A DNA stretch of 64,000 nt from Paenibacillus spongiae (GCF_024734895.1 NZ_CP091430.1:7193501-7257500); one strand, 5' to 3'; counted from the stretch's first letter, positions 16,089 to 26,718 are shown. A program made the numbers and translations. Notes: generated from the sequence alone by a model not told the origin.

Positions 16089-17267
16089 TCAAAAAGAATC
16101 CATCAAATAGGTCTGGCGATCCGGAATGACGCTCTCCAGTATTCCTGCCGCCTCGGCGGATCCGGTCAGCCTGCCGTAACGGTGCAGCGCCTGCGGCCGC
16201 TGATAACCCATCAGCATGGCCGTCAACGTTTGAATATCGCAGCCTGCATCGACTGTCTCGCCGGCTTCCAGCGCCGTTCCGGCAAGCGAGCCTTGCCCAT
16301 CGGCCCCGATCGTCCACGTCCACACCCCTTCATTCCACGGGGCATGGGGATCGATGATTTGGAACTTCAGCAAGACCGGCTCCCCCGTCCCCCGGAACGC
16401 ATACTGCTCCACGAAGGAAGCCGCGTCGACGATGCGCGCCATGAAGAACGGGACGATCTCCTGACTGATCCGCGGTTCCGGCAGCAGGTAAGGAAGCTCG
16501 TCGTTCGCCGGCGCACTCAAGATGATCTTCTCGAGCATGGAATCATGATTCGCCAGGAACGTCCAGAGACCTTGCCTTGCCGTTTCGTCCAGATAAACCA
16601 TCTCATGGATGTGCAGCACCCGATTCTCGATGTTGTAGAGAAGGTACCCTCCCGCTTCGCCATCCGGCCGGTAATATACGGCTGCTTTGCCCGACTTGCG
16701 CCTGATTACGGAATTCGTCCACCAATCGCGGTCTCGTACCATTGTACCGTTGTATCGCGAGGCATAGGCTTCATAAACGGGTTCCAGCAGCGCGCTATCC
16801 GGCGTAATACGCTTTACATGCCCTTCCGTGGCAGTGCGTGGGGGGAATTGCGACGGCAGGACCGAATATCTCTTCAGATCCGTATAGAGCTCCCATCCGT
16901 ATTTGCGATAGAATCCAAACGAGAATGGAGCAAGGCAGGACACGACTTGGCCCTTCTCCTTCATCTCGACGAGCGAATGGGAGAGCAGCTTTGCCACATG
17001 TCCCTTACGCCTTTGTTCCGGAAAAGTCGCCACTCCCGCAATCCCGCCCATGGCCATCGGACGCCCTTGAATATAGAGCTGAAATGGAATGAGCGTGTAC
17101 ATCGCCTGAAGCTGGCCGTCTTCAAACGCACCCCATTCGCCCACAGGCTTATATTGATTCCGCTGTTCATCCAGCTGTTCCTTTGAAAGAGAATATTGAA
17201 ACGCATACATGGACAGCTCGGTCCGCATATCGAAATCATCCTTGTTCATGACCCGGATTTCCATCAT
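16089..17267 (-). CDS. GNAT-family N-acetyltransferase, Eis-like
   Basis: A protein of about 392 residues, much longer than a simple GNAT. The N-terminal GNAT domain shows the acetyl-CoA-binding pattern VATFPEQRRKGHVAKLL (about residues 75-95). A second GNAT-like region and a C-terminal SCP2-like part (about 290-390) complete the plan of Eis proteins and Bacillus Eis homologues. Known members acetylate aminoglycosides or protein lysines. I chose the tandem ATGs at 17267/17264 because they follow GGGGTGG. The substrate here is not known. Confidence 0.82.
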   Translation of the reverse strand: MMEIRVMNKDDFDMRTELSMYAFQYSLSKEQLDEQRNQYKPVGEWGAFEDGQLQAMYTLIPFQLYIQGRPMAMGGIAGVATFPEQRRKGHVAKLLSHSLVEMKEKGQVVSCLAPFSFGFYRKYGWELYTDLKRYSVLPSQFPPRTATEGHVKRITPDSALLEPVYEAYASRYNGTMVRDRDWWTNSVIRRKSGKAAVYYRPDGEAGGYLLYNIENRVLHIHEMVYLDETARQGLWTFLANHDSMLEKIILSAPANDELPYLLPEPRISQEIVPFFMARIVDAASFVEQYAFRGTGEPVLLKFQIIDPHAPWNEGVWTWTIGADGQGSLAGTALEAGETVDAGCDIQTLTAMLMGYQRPQALHRYGRLTGSAEAAGILESVIPDRQTYLMDSF

Positions 17268-17508
17268 ACCACCCCGTTCTTGTAAATTCGCCCGCACCCC
17301 CTGGACTATAATCTCTTCCATTCCAAGGCGTGAAACTCCTGTTTCCCTTCAAAAATAATCGCAGTACCGGATTACCGGGGTACGCACGTCCAAATAACGG
17401 ATTCTGTGCCCGCAGCACTTCATATATCTGCTTCGTAATGTATCGGATGCTCGGCAGGCTATCGATCCAACCAGGCTCAGGCATCGGCACGGCTCTTGCG
17501 TCACGCAA

Positions 17509-17535
17509 GAAAGACCGCAGGAAATCCTGCGGCCT
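17509..17535 (-). terminator. Terminator after the MerR gene
   Basis: A perfect CCGCAGGA/TCCTGCGG stem with a 2-base loop is followed on the minus strand by TCTTTCTTG. Confidence 0.75.
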
Positions 17536-17563
17536 TCAGTGGCATCATCGTTATGACACCGGC

Positions 17564-18331
17564 TTACACATCCAAGCCTTGATTCTTGCAGTACACAATC
17601 ATCGCCTCGCGCAGAAACGCCGCGTAGCCCGGTTTGTTCTTGTCGATGTTGGCCGTGAACCGCGGATCGTCCACATACAAATCGGCCAGTCCCCGAAAAA
17701 TGTCCAGCGTGCAGTCATAATAATACCGGGTAATATGCGCGCGCAGCTCGCCCACACCTTCCTGCACTTGAGGATCGGACGGCCCGCGGTCCATCGCGGC
17801 GATAATCTTGGCATTGCTGGCCTCGTTCTCCGCGTGAATGCTAGCCCAATCCTCCTTGGTGTATTTATTCGTCCGCCGTTCCGCAGCTTCATAGGCTTCG
17901 CCGTATTTTTGCCGCGCTTCAGCGGCATACTTCGTTTTGTGTTCTTCAATTTCCTTCATATCGAATCCGTTAAACATTTCGTCTCGGCTCATAGACAGCC
18001 CTCCATCCAGGGATTGTATCGTTTGATTCACGGTATCGATGATTTCCTCAAGCCGCCGCTTCTTCTGCTCCAGCAGCTCTTTATGCGCCGTCAAGGCATG
18101 CTTGCGGTCGAATCCCGGGCTGTCCAGCACCCGCTTGATCTCCTCGAGGGAAAAACCGATCTCTTTGAAGAAAAGCACCTGCTGCAGCCGCTCCAGGTTG
18201 CGTGCTGAATACAACCGATGTCCACCCGTCGTCACGGATTCGGGAACGACCAGCCCGATCTCGTCATAATGGTGCAGCGTCCGGACGCTAACACCAGCGG
18301 ACTCCGCCACTTCCTTCACCTTGTGCGTCAC
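17564..18331 (-). CDS. MerR-family regulator, TipA-like (TipAS domain)
   Basis: A 255-residue protein. It has an N-terminal MerR DNA-binding domain (VKEVAESAGVSVRTLHHYDE, residues 4-23), a coiled-coil dimerisation helix (about 75-110) and a C-terminal TipAS-type antibiotic-recognition domain (about 120-250). The length matches TipAL-class proteins. Such regulators bind thiopeptides or other drugs and activate resistance genes by distorting the promoter spacer. The GTG at 18331 has GGAGG seven bases upstream. No obvious target gene is adjacent in the same orientation. Confidence 0.88.
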   Translation of the reverse strand: MTHKVKEVAESAGVSVRTLHHYDEIGLVVPESVTTGGHRLYSARNLERLQQVLFFKEIGFSLEEIKRVLDSPGFDRKHALTAHKELLEQKKRRLEEIIDTVNQTIQSLDGGLSMSRDEMFNGFDMKEIEEHKTKYAAEARQKYGEAYEAAERRTNKYTKEDWASIHAENEASNAKIIAAMDRGPSDPQVQEGVGELRAHITRYYYDCTLDIFRGLADLYVDDPRFTANIDKNKPGYAAFLREAMIVYCKNQGLDV

Positions 18332-18382
18332 ATCATCACCTCCGTATCTGTATCTTAATTCATCACGTAACGTGAGGTTCAA

Positions 18383-18849
18383 GAGGTATTTTTTAAATTC
18401 TTTTCATATTACCGTATGGCACTCATCCATTGCCAGACATCTGTCTCCTTACTGAGATAAGATTTGAAATGCTCTGCTGCATGACGTGAAGAAATCCCCG
18501 CCTGCATGCTGCAGCGGAGGCTCCTCTTGCGTAGTCGCACGCCGCTCATTAGAAGTTGTACGCCGTTCAACATTTTAGTTGTAATCATGCAAAAAATACG
18601 ACTTCACGACAACTCGAATTTTGTTATAACTCACCGCTGTCCATCTCTATAGTGTTCTATTGCCAGCCATACATATTGTTGATACACAAATAAACATCAC
18701 TAATCCGGTCGATTCAAGGAGAAGTTCCCCGCATTCGGCGCGACTAGTGATGTTCATGTTGGTTCCATTCATTTTAGTTGTTATTTTGCATTAGACTATT
18801 TCATAGACTGCCTTGATATTCCTCGCCATGGCCATTCAGTGCCGCCTTC
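18383..18849. other. Gene-free stretch between glpK and the MerR gene, with repeats
   Basis: No convincing gene. A 21-bp motif CATTTTAGTTGTWATNNTGCA occurs at 18571-18591 and 18770-18790. A hairpin with 10-bp arms (AACATCACTA with TAGTGATGTT, 18693-18702 and 18745-18754) lies between them. These look like decayed intergenic repeats. The second copy lies close to the end of glpK. Confidence 0.5.
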
Positions 18850-20376
<1,527 letters not shown>

Positions 20377-22038
20377 TTATGGGGTTGGCGTCATCGCTTC
20401 CTGAAGCTGCCGGTCCAGCTCCGCCTTGTAACGGTCCCGCTGTTCCTGCGTATAGCCCAGACAGTCCGTCATCGCCTGAATAACGGCATCCTCCCATTTC
20501 TTTACCCATGCGATGTCGAAGAACAGCGCTCCGGTGCGCCGGATGAAGAAGTCCGAAGGCGTGGCCGTCATCTCACAGTCCATGCTGTACCTTAGAGACG
20601 CGCAAACCTCCAGAGGCATGTTATACCGCGCTGCGTCGGCAGCTACAGCCGGCAGCAGGCTGTACACCTGATCCACGTTCGAACCGTACCGGCGCGTCAA
20701 GCGCTCCGCAGCGTCCCGCGGCAGACCCAGACGAACGCCTTCCCCCGTCTTCGTCATCACATAGGAGGGGAAGCCTGCCGAACCGCCCATATCCCCGCCG
20801 GATAGCGGCAGCGTCTTGGTGGAGCATCCGGCGAATCCTTCGCGCCCGCTCTTCCCCAGTTCCGATGCGAGCAGATCGGTCACCGTCTCCGCCATCTTCC
20901 GGTAGCCGGTAAGCTTGCCGCCCGCAATCGTAATCAGCCCGGAATCGGAGCGGAAAATCTCGTCCCGGCGCGAAACCTCCGACGGCGATTTGCCCTCCTG
21001 ATAAATAAGCGGCCGCAGACCTGCCCAGCTGGATTCGATATCCGCCTGGCTTAGATTGAGCTTCGGAAACATGGCCCGCGAAGCCTGCAGGACATAGTCC
21101 AAATCGGCTTGGGTCGTCGTAGGATGCGCCGTGTCCCCTGTATAATCCGTATCCGTCGTGCCGACATACGTCTTGCCGTCGCGGGGGATCGCAAACATCA
21201 TCCGGCCGTCCGGCGTATCGAAATAAATCGCCTGATGCAGCGGGAACCGCTCCCCATTGAACACCAGATGCACGCCTTTCGTCAGCCTCAGCGTCTTGCC
21301 CTTCTTCGATTTGTCCTGCTCGCGAAGCGTGTCGACCCAAGGTCCGGTAGCATTCACGACCTGCCGGGCGCGCACCGTATAGGTGCCCCCGCCAATCCGG
21401 TCGGTCACTTGGACGCCGGTCAGCTTGCCGTTCTCATAAAGCAGCTTCTCCGCTTTGGCATAGTTAACGGCGTCGGCCCCGGCTTCCACCGCTTTCTTGA
21501 GCACCTCGATCGTCAAGCGCGCATCGTCGGTGCGGTATTCGACGTAATAGCCGCCGCCCTTCAAGCCCTCTTCCTTCAGCAGCGGTTCCTTGCGCAGCGT
21601 CTCCTCCCGGCTGAGCATCTTCCGGCGTTCTTCGCGCTTCACGCCCGCCAGAAAATCATAGACCTTCAAGCCGATCGATGTCGTGAACGCGCCGAACGTG
21701 CCGCCATTATAGAACGGAAGCAGCATCCATTCGGGTGTCGTGATGTGCGGGCCATTCTCATATACGACGGCACGCTCTTTCCCGACTTCGGCGACAACCT
21801 TGATTTCAAGCTGCTTCAAATACCGCAATCCGCCATGGACGAGCTTCGTGGAACGGCTGGACGTGCCGGCCGCAAAGTCCTGCATTTCTATAAGCGCCGT
21901 CTTCATGCCCCTGGTCCGGGCATCAAGCGCAATACCCGCTCCTGTTATGCCTCCTCCAATAATCAATACATCATAAATCTCATCCTGTAAGCCGTTCAAC
22001 AGCTCATGCCGCCCAGCAGCTGAAAATGTTCGTTCCAT
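20377..22038 (-). CDS. glpD: Aerobic glycerol-3-phosphate dehydrogenase (FAD)
   Basis: A 553-residue membrane-associated flavoprotein that oxidises sn-glycerol 3-phosphate to dihydroxyacetone phosphate and feeds electrons to the quinone pool. The FAD motif DVLIIGGGITGAGIALDA lies near residue 22. The family signature GTSSRSTKLVHGGLRYL and the C-terminal dehydrogenase extension are present. The ATG at 22038 follows GGGAGG. A strong hairpin with a T-tract lies in its leader 37-95 bases upstream, and glpP is the next gene upstream. This matches the Bacillus arrangement. Confidence 0.95.
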   Translation of the reverse strand: MERTFSAAGRHELLNGLQDEIYDVLIIGGGITGAGIALDARTRGMKTALIEMQDFAAGTSSRSTKLVHGGLRYLKQLEIKVVAEVGKERAVVYENGPHITTPEWMLLPFYNGGTFGAFTTSIGLKVYDFLAGVKREERRKMLSREETLRKEPLLKEEGLKGGGYYVEYRTDDARLTIEVLKKAVEAGADAVNYAKAEKLLYENGKLTGVQVTDRIGGGTYTVRARQVVNATGPWVDTLREQDKSKKGKTLRLTKGVHLVFNGERFPLHQAIYFDTPDGRMMFAIPRDGKTYVGTTDTDYTGDTAHPTTTQADLDYVLQASRAMFPKLNLSQADIESSWAGLRPLIYQEGKSPSEVSRRDEIFRSDSGLITIAGGKLTGYRKMAETVTDLLASELGKSGREGFAGCSTKTLPLSGGDMGGSAGFPSYVMTKTGEGVRLGLPRDAAERLTRRYGSNVDQVYSLLPAVAADAARYNMPLEVCASLRYSMDCEMTATPSDFFIRRTGALFFDIAWVKKWEDAVIQAMTDCLGYTQEQRDRYKAELDRQLQEAMTPTP

Positions 22039-22074
22039 CCTGTAGTGCCTCCCTTGGTGGTTACGAGTCAGAAT

Positions 22075-22133
22075 ACAAAAAAAGAAACCACATTCATCCC
22101 TGCATGCATACATGCAGGGCAAATGTGGTTTCT
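22075..22133 (-). promoter_or_regulatory. GlpP-responsive terminator/antiterminator leader of glpD-glpK
   Basis: On the minus strand a long hairpin forms: outer GAAACCACATTTG pairs with AATGTGGTTTC, inner CCCTGCATG with CATGCAGGG. Seven T residues follow. It stands in the untranslated leader of glpD rather than after a stop codon. In Bacillus subtilis the glpD leader carries such a terminator, which GlpP plus glycerol 3-phosphate overcomes. The same role is inferred here. Confidence 0.85.
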
Positions 22134-22166
22134 CCGGGTTCTCCAACCGTGTATTAACTTACTGCC

Positions 22167-22175
22167 ATCATACCA
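22167..22175 (-). promoter_or_regulatory. Extended -10 promoter candidate for glpD
   Basis: On the minus strand TGGTATGAT gives a TGn extended -10, with no clear -35. It would start a leader of about 120 bases containing the GlpP-type terminator. Confidence 0.45.
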
Positions 22176-22242
22176 CTTACAAGCGAGGAAATAAAGCCTT
22201 CTCTTCCGCGTAGCAGCGGGAGGCCGATGTAAAGGAGCCGTC

Positions 22243-22806
22243 TTAAGCAAGACCTTCAAAGTGCTTCCACAGCTCCTTGTCGGATGTCGTCACCGCACTC
22301 GCCCCGGCAGCCAAAGCCTGCTCCACATCTCGAACCGAACGGATCAGACCGCCGGCGAAGATCGGAATGCCCGTCCGGTCGTTGACCTCCGTAATGATGC
22401 TCGGAATGACGCCGGGGAGCACTTCGATATAGTCCGGCATCGTCCGCTCCAGCAGCGAATAACCCTTCTCCAGCGCGCCCGTATCCAGCAGAAAGAGGCG
22501 TTGAATGGCGAGCAGCCGGTTTTGCTTCGTTTTCATAATGACGCCCGACTTGGTCGATATGATGCCGCTTGGCTTAACGACCTGGCACAGATACTCCGCC
22601 GCGTATTCGTCGTTCTTCAAGCCTTCGATAAGATCGGCATGAATCAGCGCTTTTTTCCCGTTCGCCCTTGCCATCTCCACAACATGCTGAACTTGGCTGA
22701 TGTGGCTGTCGAGCAGGACGATATACTCATAGCTCATGCCGAGCAGCTTCTCCAGATCCTTGATCCTGCGGACGGCAGGCAGTATGAGCTGGCGATGAAA
22801 GGCCAT
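22243..22806 (-). CDS. glpP: Glycerol-3-phosphate responsive antiterminator
   Basis: A 187-residue TIM-barrel-like RNA-binding antiterminator, the same size as Bacillus GlpP. Recognisable stretches are VLLDSHISQVQ, KALIHADLIEGLKNDEYA, IISTKSGVI and FAGGLIRSVRDVEQALAAGASAVTTSD; I quote them in pieces. It senses glycerol 3-phosphate and lets transcription pass the leader terminator of glpD. It sits directly upstream of that leader. The gene follows dgt by 57 bases and may be co-transcribed with add-dgt. Confidence 0.93.
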   Translation of the reverse strand: MAFHRQLILPAVRRIKDLEKLLGMSYEYIVLLDSHISQVQHVVEMARANGKKALIHADLIEGLKNDEYAAEYLCQVVKPSGIISTKSGVIMKTKQNRLLAIQRLFLLDTGALEKGYSLLERTMPDYIEVLPGVIPSIITEVNDRTGIPIFAGGLIRSVRDVEQALAAGASAVTTSDKELWKHFEGLA

Positions 22807-22863
22807 CGTTTACAACCCCGCTTTCCTTAACGGCAAAATGATGAAAAGAGCGGCTAAGCCGCA

Positions 22864-24180
22864 TTAATCCCGTTCGTAAATCGACCCGCTGCGGCTGGCG
22901 AACAGCTCGCCGTATACCTTCTCCGCATAAGTATCCGTCATACCCGAGACATAATCGGCAACCAGCCTCGGCCACGGCCAGCTCTGCCGCTGACGCTCAT
23001 AGCTCTCTATCCAATCCGGCGGAATGATGAGACGTCCGGTCGTCTCCTCCTTGAAGCTCTCCCACAGCCGCTGGAGCATGATTTCACTGCGCTTCTGCAG
23101 CCGCTGCACACGGAAATCCTTAATGAGCGTTACCCAAGCAAGCTTCTTCAGAATCTCCATCGTCCGGAGAAGCTCCAAATCTTCCGCGCCGTCGCGGACG
23201 AACGTTACCCGCTTCCAGCCTGTATCCGGATCGTCGATAATGCCCACCTGCGCCGCGAATTGACTGACCCAACGGGCCTTCATCTCCCGGCGCGTACGCG
23301 ATACTTCCCGGTCGCAGGCAAAATAAATATTTTCCCATTGCTCAAGATACAAGTCGAATACCCGTCGGACCATCGCGGGAATATCGACCTGTTCCCAACC
23401 CACATTCCCGTTGCCGTGATCCTCAACAATCTCCTGAACCAGATGCTCCGCAAGCCGGTCATCCTCGAAGAAGCTCCGGTTCATCTGGATCTTGCCTGCC
23501 CGGATCCCGTCTTCGATATCATGGGTGGAATAGGCGATGTCGTCGCACAGATCCATCAGCTGGGCTTCCAGCGTGGCGCGTCCTTCGGGCATGGCCCACA
23601 GCTCCCGAAGATAGTTGATCCCTTCCCACTCCCGTGGGTAGACGCCCTTCATCCGTCCAGGTTCGCCCAAGCTGAACGGATATTTGTTGATTCCAAGCAG
23701 AACCGCGGCTGTCAGATCCAGCCCGCTATCGCTCCCGGCCCGCTTCTCAAGAAACATCAGAATACGGAAGTTCTGGGCATTGCCTTCATAACTCAGCCCA
23801 TATTGCGAAGAGAGCAGCTTATGGAGTACCTCCTCGCCTTTGTGCCCGAACGGAGGGTGGCCCAGGTCATGCGCCAGCGAAGCGCATTCCACCACCTCCG
23901 GCTCGATGACGAGGCCGGGATGCTCCCGCTTCGCGAGGAAAGCCTCCGTCTTGTTCAACCGGCGGGCGACCTCCCGGGCGATCTGGGAAACCTCAATCGA
24001 ATGGGTCAGCCTCGTCCGGTAATAATCGCCGGTGCCTGCGCCGAAGACTTGCGACTTGCCCTGCATGCGGCGAAAGGCGGGAGACTGGATCAGCCTGGCG
24101 TAGTCTTTCTCATATTCATCGCGGTTTTCGCTGGAGTAGACGTTCTCGGTATCAAACAACCGCAATTTGCGTATATTCAT
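22864..24180 (-). CDS. dgt: dGTPase-family triphosphohydrolase (HD domain)
   Basis: A 438-residue HD-domain enzyme that hydrolyses dGTP (or other dNTPs) to the nucleoside and triphosphate. The metal-binding histidines and aspartates appear as RLTHSIEVSQIAR (about residue 58) and LAHDLGHPPFGHKGE (about residue 105). A further CDDIAYSTHDIEDG motif lies near residue 210. It follows add by 30 bases, so the two form a purine nucleoside salvage and dNTP control unit. dNTP specificity within the family varies and is not visible. Confidence 0.9.
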   Translation of the reverse strand: MNIRKLRLFDTENVYSSENRDEYEKDYARLIQSPAFRRMQGKSQVFGAGTGDYYRTRLTHSIEVSQIAREVARRLNKTEAFLAKREHPGLVIEPEVVECASLAHDLGHPPFGHKGEEVLHKLLSSQYGLSYEGNAQNFRILMFLEKRAGSDSGLDLTAAVLLGINKYPFSLGEPGRMKGVYPREWEGINYLRELWAMPEGRATLEAQLMDLCDDIAYSTHDIEDGIRAGKIQMNRSFFEDDRLAEHLVQEIVEDHGNGNVGWEQVDIPAMVRRVFDLYLEQWENIYFACDREVSRTRREMKARWVSQFAAQVGIIDDPDTGWKRVTFVRDGAEDLELLRTMEILKKLAWVTLIKDFRVQRLQKRSEIMLQRLWESFKEETTGRLIIPPDWIESYERQRQSWPWPRLVADYVSGMTDTYAEKVYGELFASRSGSIYERD

Positions 24181-24210
24181 GGGCTCTCCCTCCCAGCTTC
24201 CGGAATATTG

Positions 24211-25272
24211 TCAATCTTCGTTATCGATCAGTATACCCTTTTCCTTGCATGCTTCTGCGAGCTTCCGCCGGAACGAATCCTTCAGCTCCCGTCCGATGAA
24301 AGCCGCTTCGAATCCGCTGCGGATGACCCCCGCGATATCGCCGATACCGAAGCCGCATTCATCCATCAGCATGCGGTATTCCCGGGTCATCGTCGTACCG
24401 GAGACCGTGCGGTTATCCGTATTGACCGTCACGACCAATCCTTGCCGAATATAGTCACGCGCCGGATAATCGTTCCATCCGGATACCGCCTTCGTCTGAA
24501 TATTGCTGACCGGGCACATCTCGAGCGGAATGCGGCGCTGCTTCACCAGTTCCAGAATGTCCGCGTTCTCCCGCAGACGAACGCCATGTCCGATCCGGCT
24601 TGCGCCGAGACGGACAACCGCTTCCTCAATATTCGCCGGGCCTGCCGCTTCTCCGGCATGAATCGTTACCGGCAGCCCCTTCTCGCGGGCCAGCGCGAAC
24701 AGCCCCCGGAATAACGATGCCGGGTAAGAAGCTTCGTCTCCGGCCAGATCGACGGCGACGACGCCCCGGTCCTTGAACCTGGCTGCAGCTTCTATCGCTG
24801 CACGGTTCTCAGGCTCTGCGTGATGCCTCATGCATATAACGATCACGCGGGCCGTAACGCCGAACTGCTCTTCGCCGCGCCTCAAGCCTGCAAGCACACT
24901 GCCGATTATCGCATCGAGCGATAGTCCCTGCCCGGTATGAAGCTGAGGTGCGAATCTCACCTCCGTGTAGATGCACTGTTCTTGCGCAGCCTGCTCCACC
25001 AATTCGTAAGCGATGCGCTCCAGCGCTTCCGTATCCTGCATGAAGTCCAGCACGAATTGAAATTTACTTAAGTATTCCCGCAAGCTCTCACAATCGTCTT
25101 CAACCTTCATATAGGGAAGCAGCGTATCCGCCCGGTCCGCCGGCAGCGTTATGCCCCGGCTTCGCGCGAGTGCCAGAATCGTCTCCGGCTTCACGCTTCC
25201 GTCCAGGTGAATGTGGAGATCCGCTTTGGGCAGAGCGGCTAGAAGCTCATGGCGAGCGTAATTGTTATCCAT
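24211..25272 (-). CDS. add: Adenosine deaminase
   Basis: A 353-residue zinc TIM-barrel enzyme converting adenosine to inosine and ammonia. Zinc ligands are in LHIHLDGSV (residues 19-27) and in HAGEA near residue 200. IGHGVRL and VTVNTDNR close the active site. The ATG at 25272 follows GGAGGGG. It heads the leftward group add-dgt. The related adenine deaminase cannot be fully excluded, but the motif set fits Add. Confidence 0.9.
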   Translation of the reverse strand: MDNNYARHELLAALPKADLHIHLDGSVKPETILALARSRGITLPADRADTLLPYMKVEDDCESLREYLSKFQFVLDFMQDTEALERIAYELVEQAAQEQCIYTEVRFAPQLHTGQGLSLDAIIGSVLAGLRRGEEQFGVTARVIVICMRHHAEPENRAAIEAAARFKDRGVVAVDLAGDEASYPASLFRGLFALAREKGLPVTIHAGEAAGPANIEEAVVRLGASRIGHGVRLRENADILELVKQRRIPLEMCPVSNIQTKAVSGWNDYPARDYIRQGLVVTVNTDNRTVSGTTMTREYRMLMDECGFGIGDIAGVIRSGFEAAFIGRELKDSFRRKLAEACKEKGILIDNED

Positions 25273-25400
25273 ATCTTCCCCTCCGAATGACGACTCATGT
25301 TATCTTATTCGCATCGAGCTGCCATTGATCTTACTTAAGGTGTTTGTCCGAATACAAGGCAGCGGATCATGAGAGCAGCTCAACCAAATCCTTATAGAAA

Positions 25401-25458
25401 CGGATAGAGCAGCTGCTTGGCCAGTCCAGCTGGACCGGTAAGCGCTGCTCCATATCCG
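25401..25458 (-). terminator. Long hairpin after the glutathione peroxidase gene
   Basis: CGGATA and GAGCAGC on one side pair with GCTGCTC and TATCCG on the other, with an inner hairpin. On the minus strand TTTCTATAAG follows. It is probably the terminator of the gpx transcript, though the T-tract is short. Confidence 0.55.
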
Positions 25459-25512
25459 CCTATGTTATTTTAACCCACACGAGATTTAAAGCATAGACAA
25501 AGCCTTCTCCCC

Positions 25513-26061
25513 TTACAGAAGAGCTTCGATATCGCCCTTAAGATCGGCTGGCTCCACCGTCGACTCGAACCGGTTGACGACATTTCCTTCACGGTCGACA
25601 AGGAATTTCGTGAAATTCCATTTGATCGAATTGTCTCCCATCCATTGCGGCATCTTCTCGCGCAAGAAGGCATCCATCTTTTGACCGCCGGGCTGAGTCG
25701 TATCGAACCCTTTGAACGGCGCCGCTTCCGTCAAATACTGAAATACCGGATGGGCGGTTTCGTCGCGCACGTCGGTCTTCGCAAACAGCGGGAACGTCAC
25801 GCCGTAATTGACTTGGCAGAAGCTCTCCACTTCCTCGTTGCTTCCCGGTTCCTGCCCGCCGAATTGATTCGACGGGAAACCGATGATCTCCAGCCCTTGA
25901 TCGCGATATTGCTCGTACAGCTTCTGCAGGTCGGCATATTGGCGGGTGAAGCCGCACTTGCTTGCCGTATTCAGAATGAGCAGCACCTTGTCTTTGTAAT
26001 CGGCGAGCGGCTTCGTTTCCCCTTTGATGGTTTGCGCCTCAAAATCGTAAATGGTTGACAT
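25513..26061 (-). CDS. Glutathione peroxidase family thiol peroxidase
   Basis: A 182-residue thioredoxin-fold peroxidase that reduces hydroperoxides. The catalytic motif is [15 protein letters not shown], with Cys around residue 36 in place of selenocysteine; the supporting Gln is in [12 protein letters not shown] and the Trp in [10 protein letters not shown]. Bacterial members usually take electrons from thioredoxin rather than glutathione. The ATG at 26061 follows AGGAGG. The ribosome site is joined directly to the end of a three-unit tandem repeat (26087-26252). An OhrR-type peroxide sensor is the next gene upstream. Confidence 0.92.
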   Translation of the reverse strand: MSTIYDFEAQTIKGETKPLADYKDKVLLILNTASKCGFTRQYADLQKLYEQYRDQGLEIIGFPSNQFGGQEPGSNEEVESFCQVNYGVTFPLFAKTDVRDETAHPVFQYLTEAAPFKGFDTTQPGGQKMDAFLREKMPQWMGDNSIKWNFTKFLVDREGNVVNRFESTVEPADLKGDIEALL

Positions 26062-26086
26062 TGTTGTGACCTCCTGAAAGTTTTTT

Positions 26087-26252
26087 GTGTACATAGTGAC
26101 GGTAGTCGAACAAAAACTGCTTCGTAAGCATAAGCTTAGTTTTTGTGTACATAGTGACGGTAGTCGAACAAAAACATCTTCGTAAGCATAAGTCTAGTTT
26201 TAGTGTGCATAGCGACGGTAGTCGAACAAACACTGCTTCGTAAGCATATCGC
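26087..26252 (-). repeat. Tandem repeat (58-bp period, about 2.9 units) abutting the gpx ribosome site
   Basis: Units begin at 26087, 26145 and 26203. Read toward gpx, each unit has TATGCTTACGAAGCA, then GTTTTTGTTCGACTACCGTC, then CTATGTACACAAAAACT. GTTTTTGT/ACAAAAAC arms can form a hairpin in each unit, and TGCTT/AAGCA a smaller one. The last unit runs straight into CTTTCAGGAGG of gpx. A related repeat precedes phnX (36146-36285). Confidence 0.85.
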
Positions 26253-26256
26253 CCAA

Positions 26257-26718
26257 TTAGCGCTCCGTTTGCTCAGGCTCAGCCTGCTCGTTAATCATAG
26301 CGGTCAGCTCATGAAGCTGATCGCGGAGCGCAGCAATCTGGTCGGGCGTCAGCTTCGTCTGCCGGAACACTTGCCCCGGTATGCCTTCTGCACGCTCCCG
26401 AAGCGATTGTCCCTTGCTGGTCAGACGAACGATGACGCTGCGCTCGTCCTCCCGGTCCCGTTCGCGCAGAATGAGCCCGGATGCCTCCAGCTTCTTGAGA
26501 AGCGGCGTCAGCGTGCCGGAATCCAGATGCAGGCGTTCGCCCAGCGTTTTGACCGCGATGTCATCCTTCTCCCACAGCACGAGCATGGTGACATATTGGG
26601 TATAGGTTAATCCAAGCTCATCGAGAAAAGGCCGGTAAAGCTTCGTCACCTCGCGTGCGCAGGCATACAGCGCAAAACAAAGCTGATTATCTAGATGAAG
26701 CAAGGCGTTGGATTCCAT
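26257..26718 (-). CDS. ohrR: OhrR-type MarR-family peroxide-sensing repressor
   Basis: A 153-residue MarR-family protein very similar in pattern to Bacillus OhrR. The redox-sensing Cys lies in the N-terminal helix (LDNQLCFALYACARE, Cys around residue 13), with the tyrosine-bearing TYTQYVTMLVLWE. The recognition region is LHLDSGTLTPLLKKLE and the wing is DREDERSVIVRL. A second Cys close by (YACARE) could allow a disulfide. The ATG at 26718 has GGAGG five bases upstream. It lies directly upstream of the glutathione peroxidase rather than an ohr gene, so gpx may be among its targets. Confidence 0.88.
   Translation of the reverse strand: MESNALLHLDNQLCFALYACAREVTKLYRPFLDELGLTYTQYVTMLVLWEKDDIAVKTLGERLHLDSGTLTPLLKKLEASGLILRERDREDERSVIVRLTSKGQSLRERAEGIPGQVFRQTKLTPDQIAALRDQLHELTAMINEQAEPEQTER

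Noticed and set aside
23260-24714. Long plus-strand open frame across dgt and add
   Set aside because: It is antisense to two clear enzymes and crosses their junction; no start signal or domain.
26087-26252. CRISPR array
   Set aside because: The units are direct tandem copies without unique spacers, and no cas genes are near.
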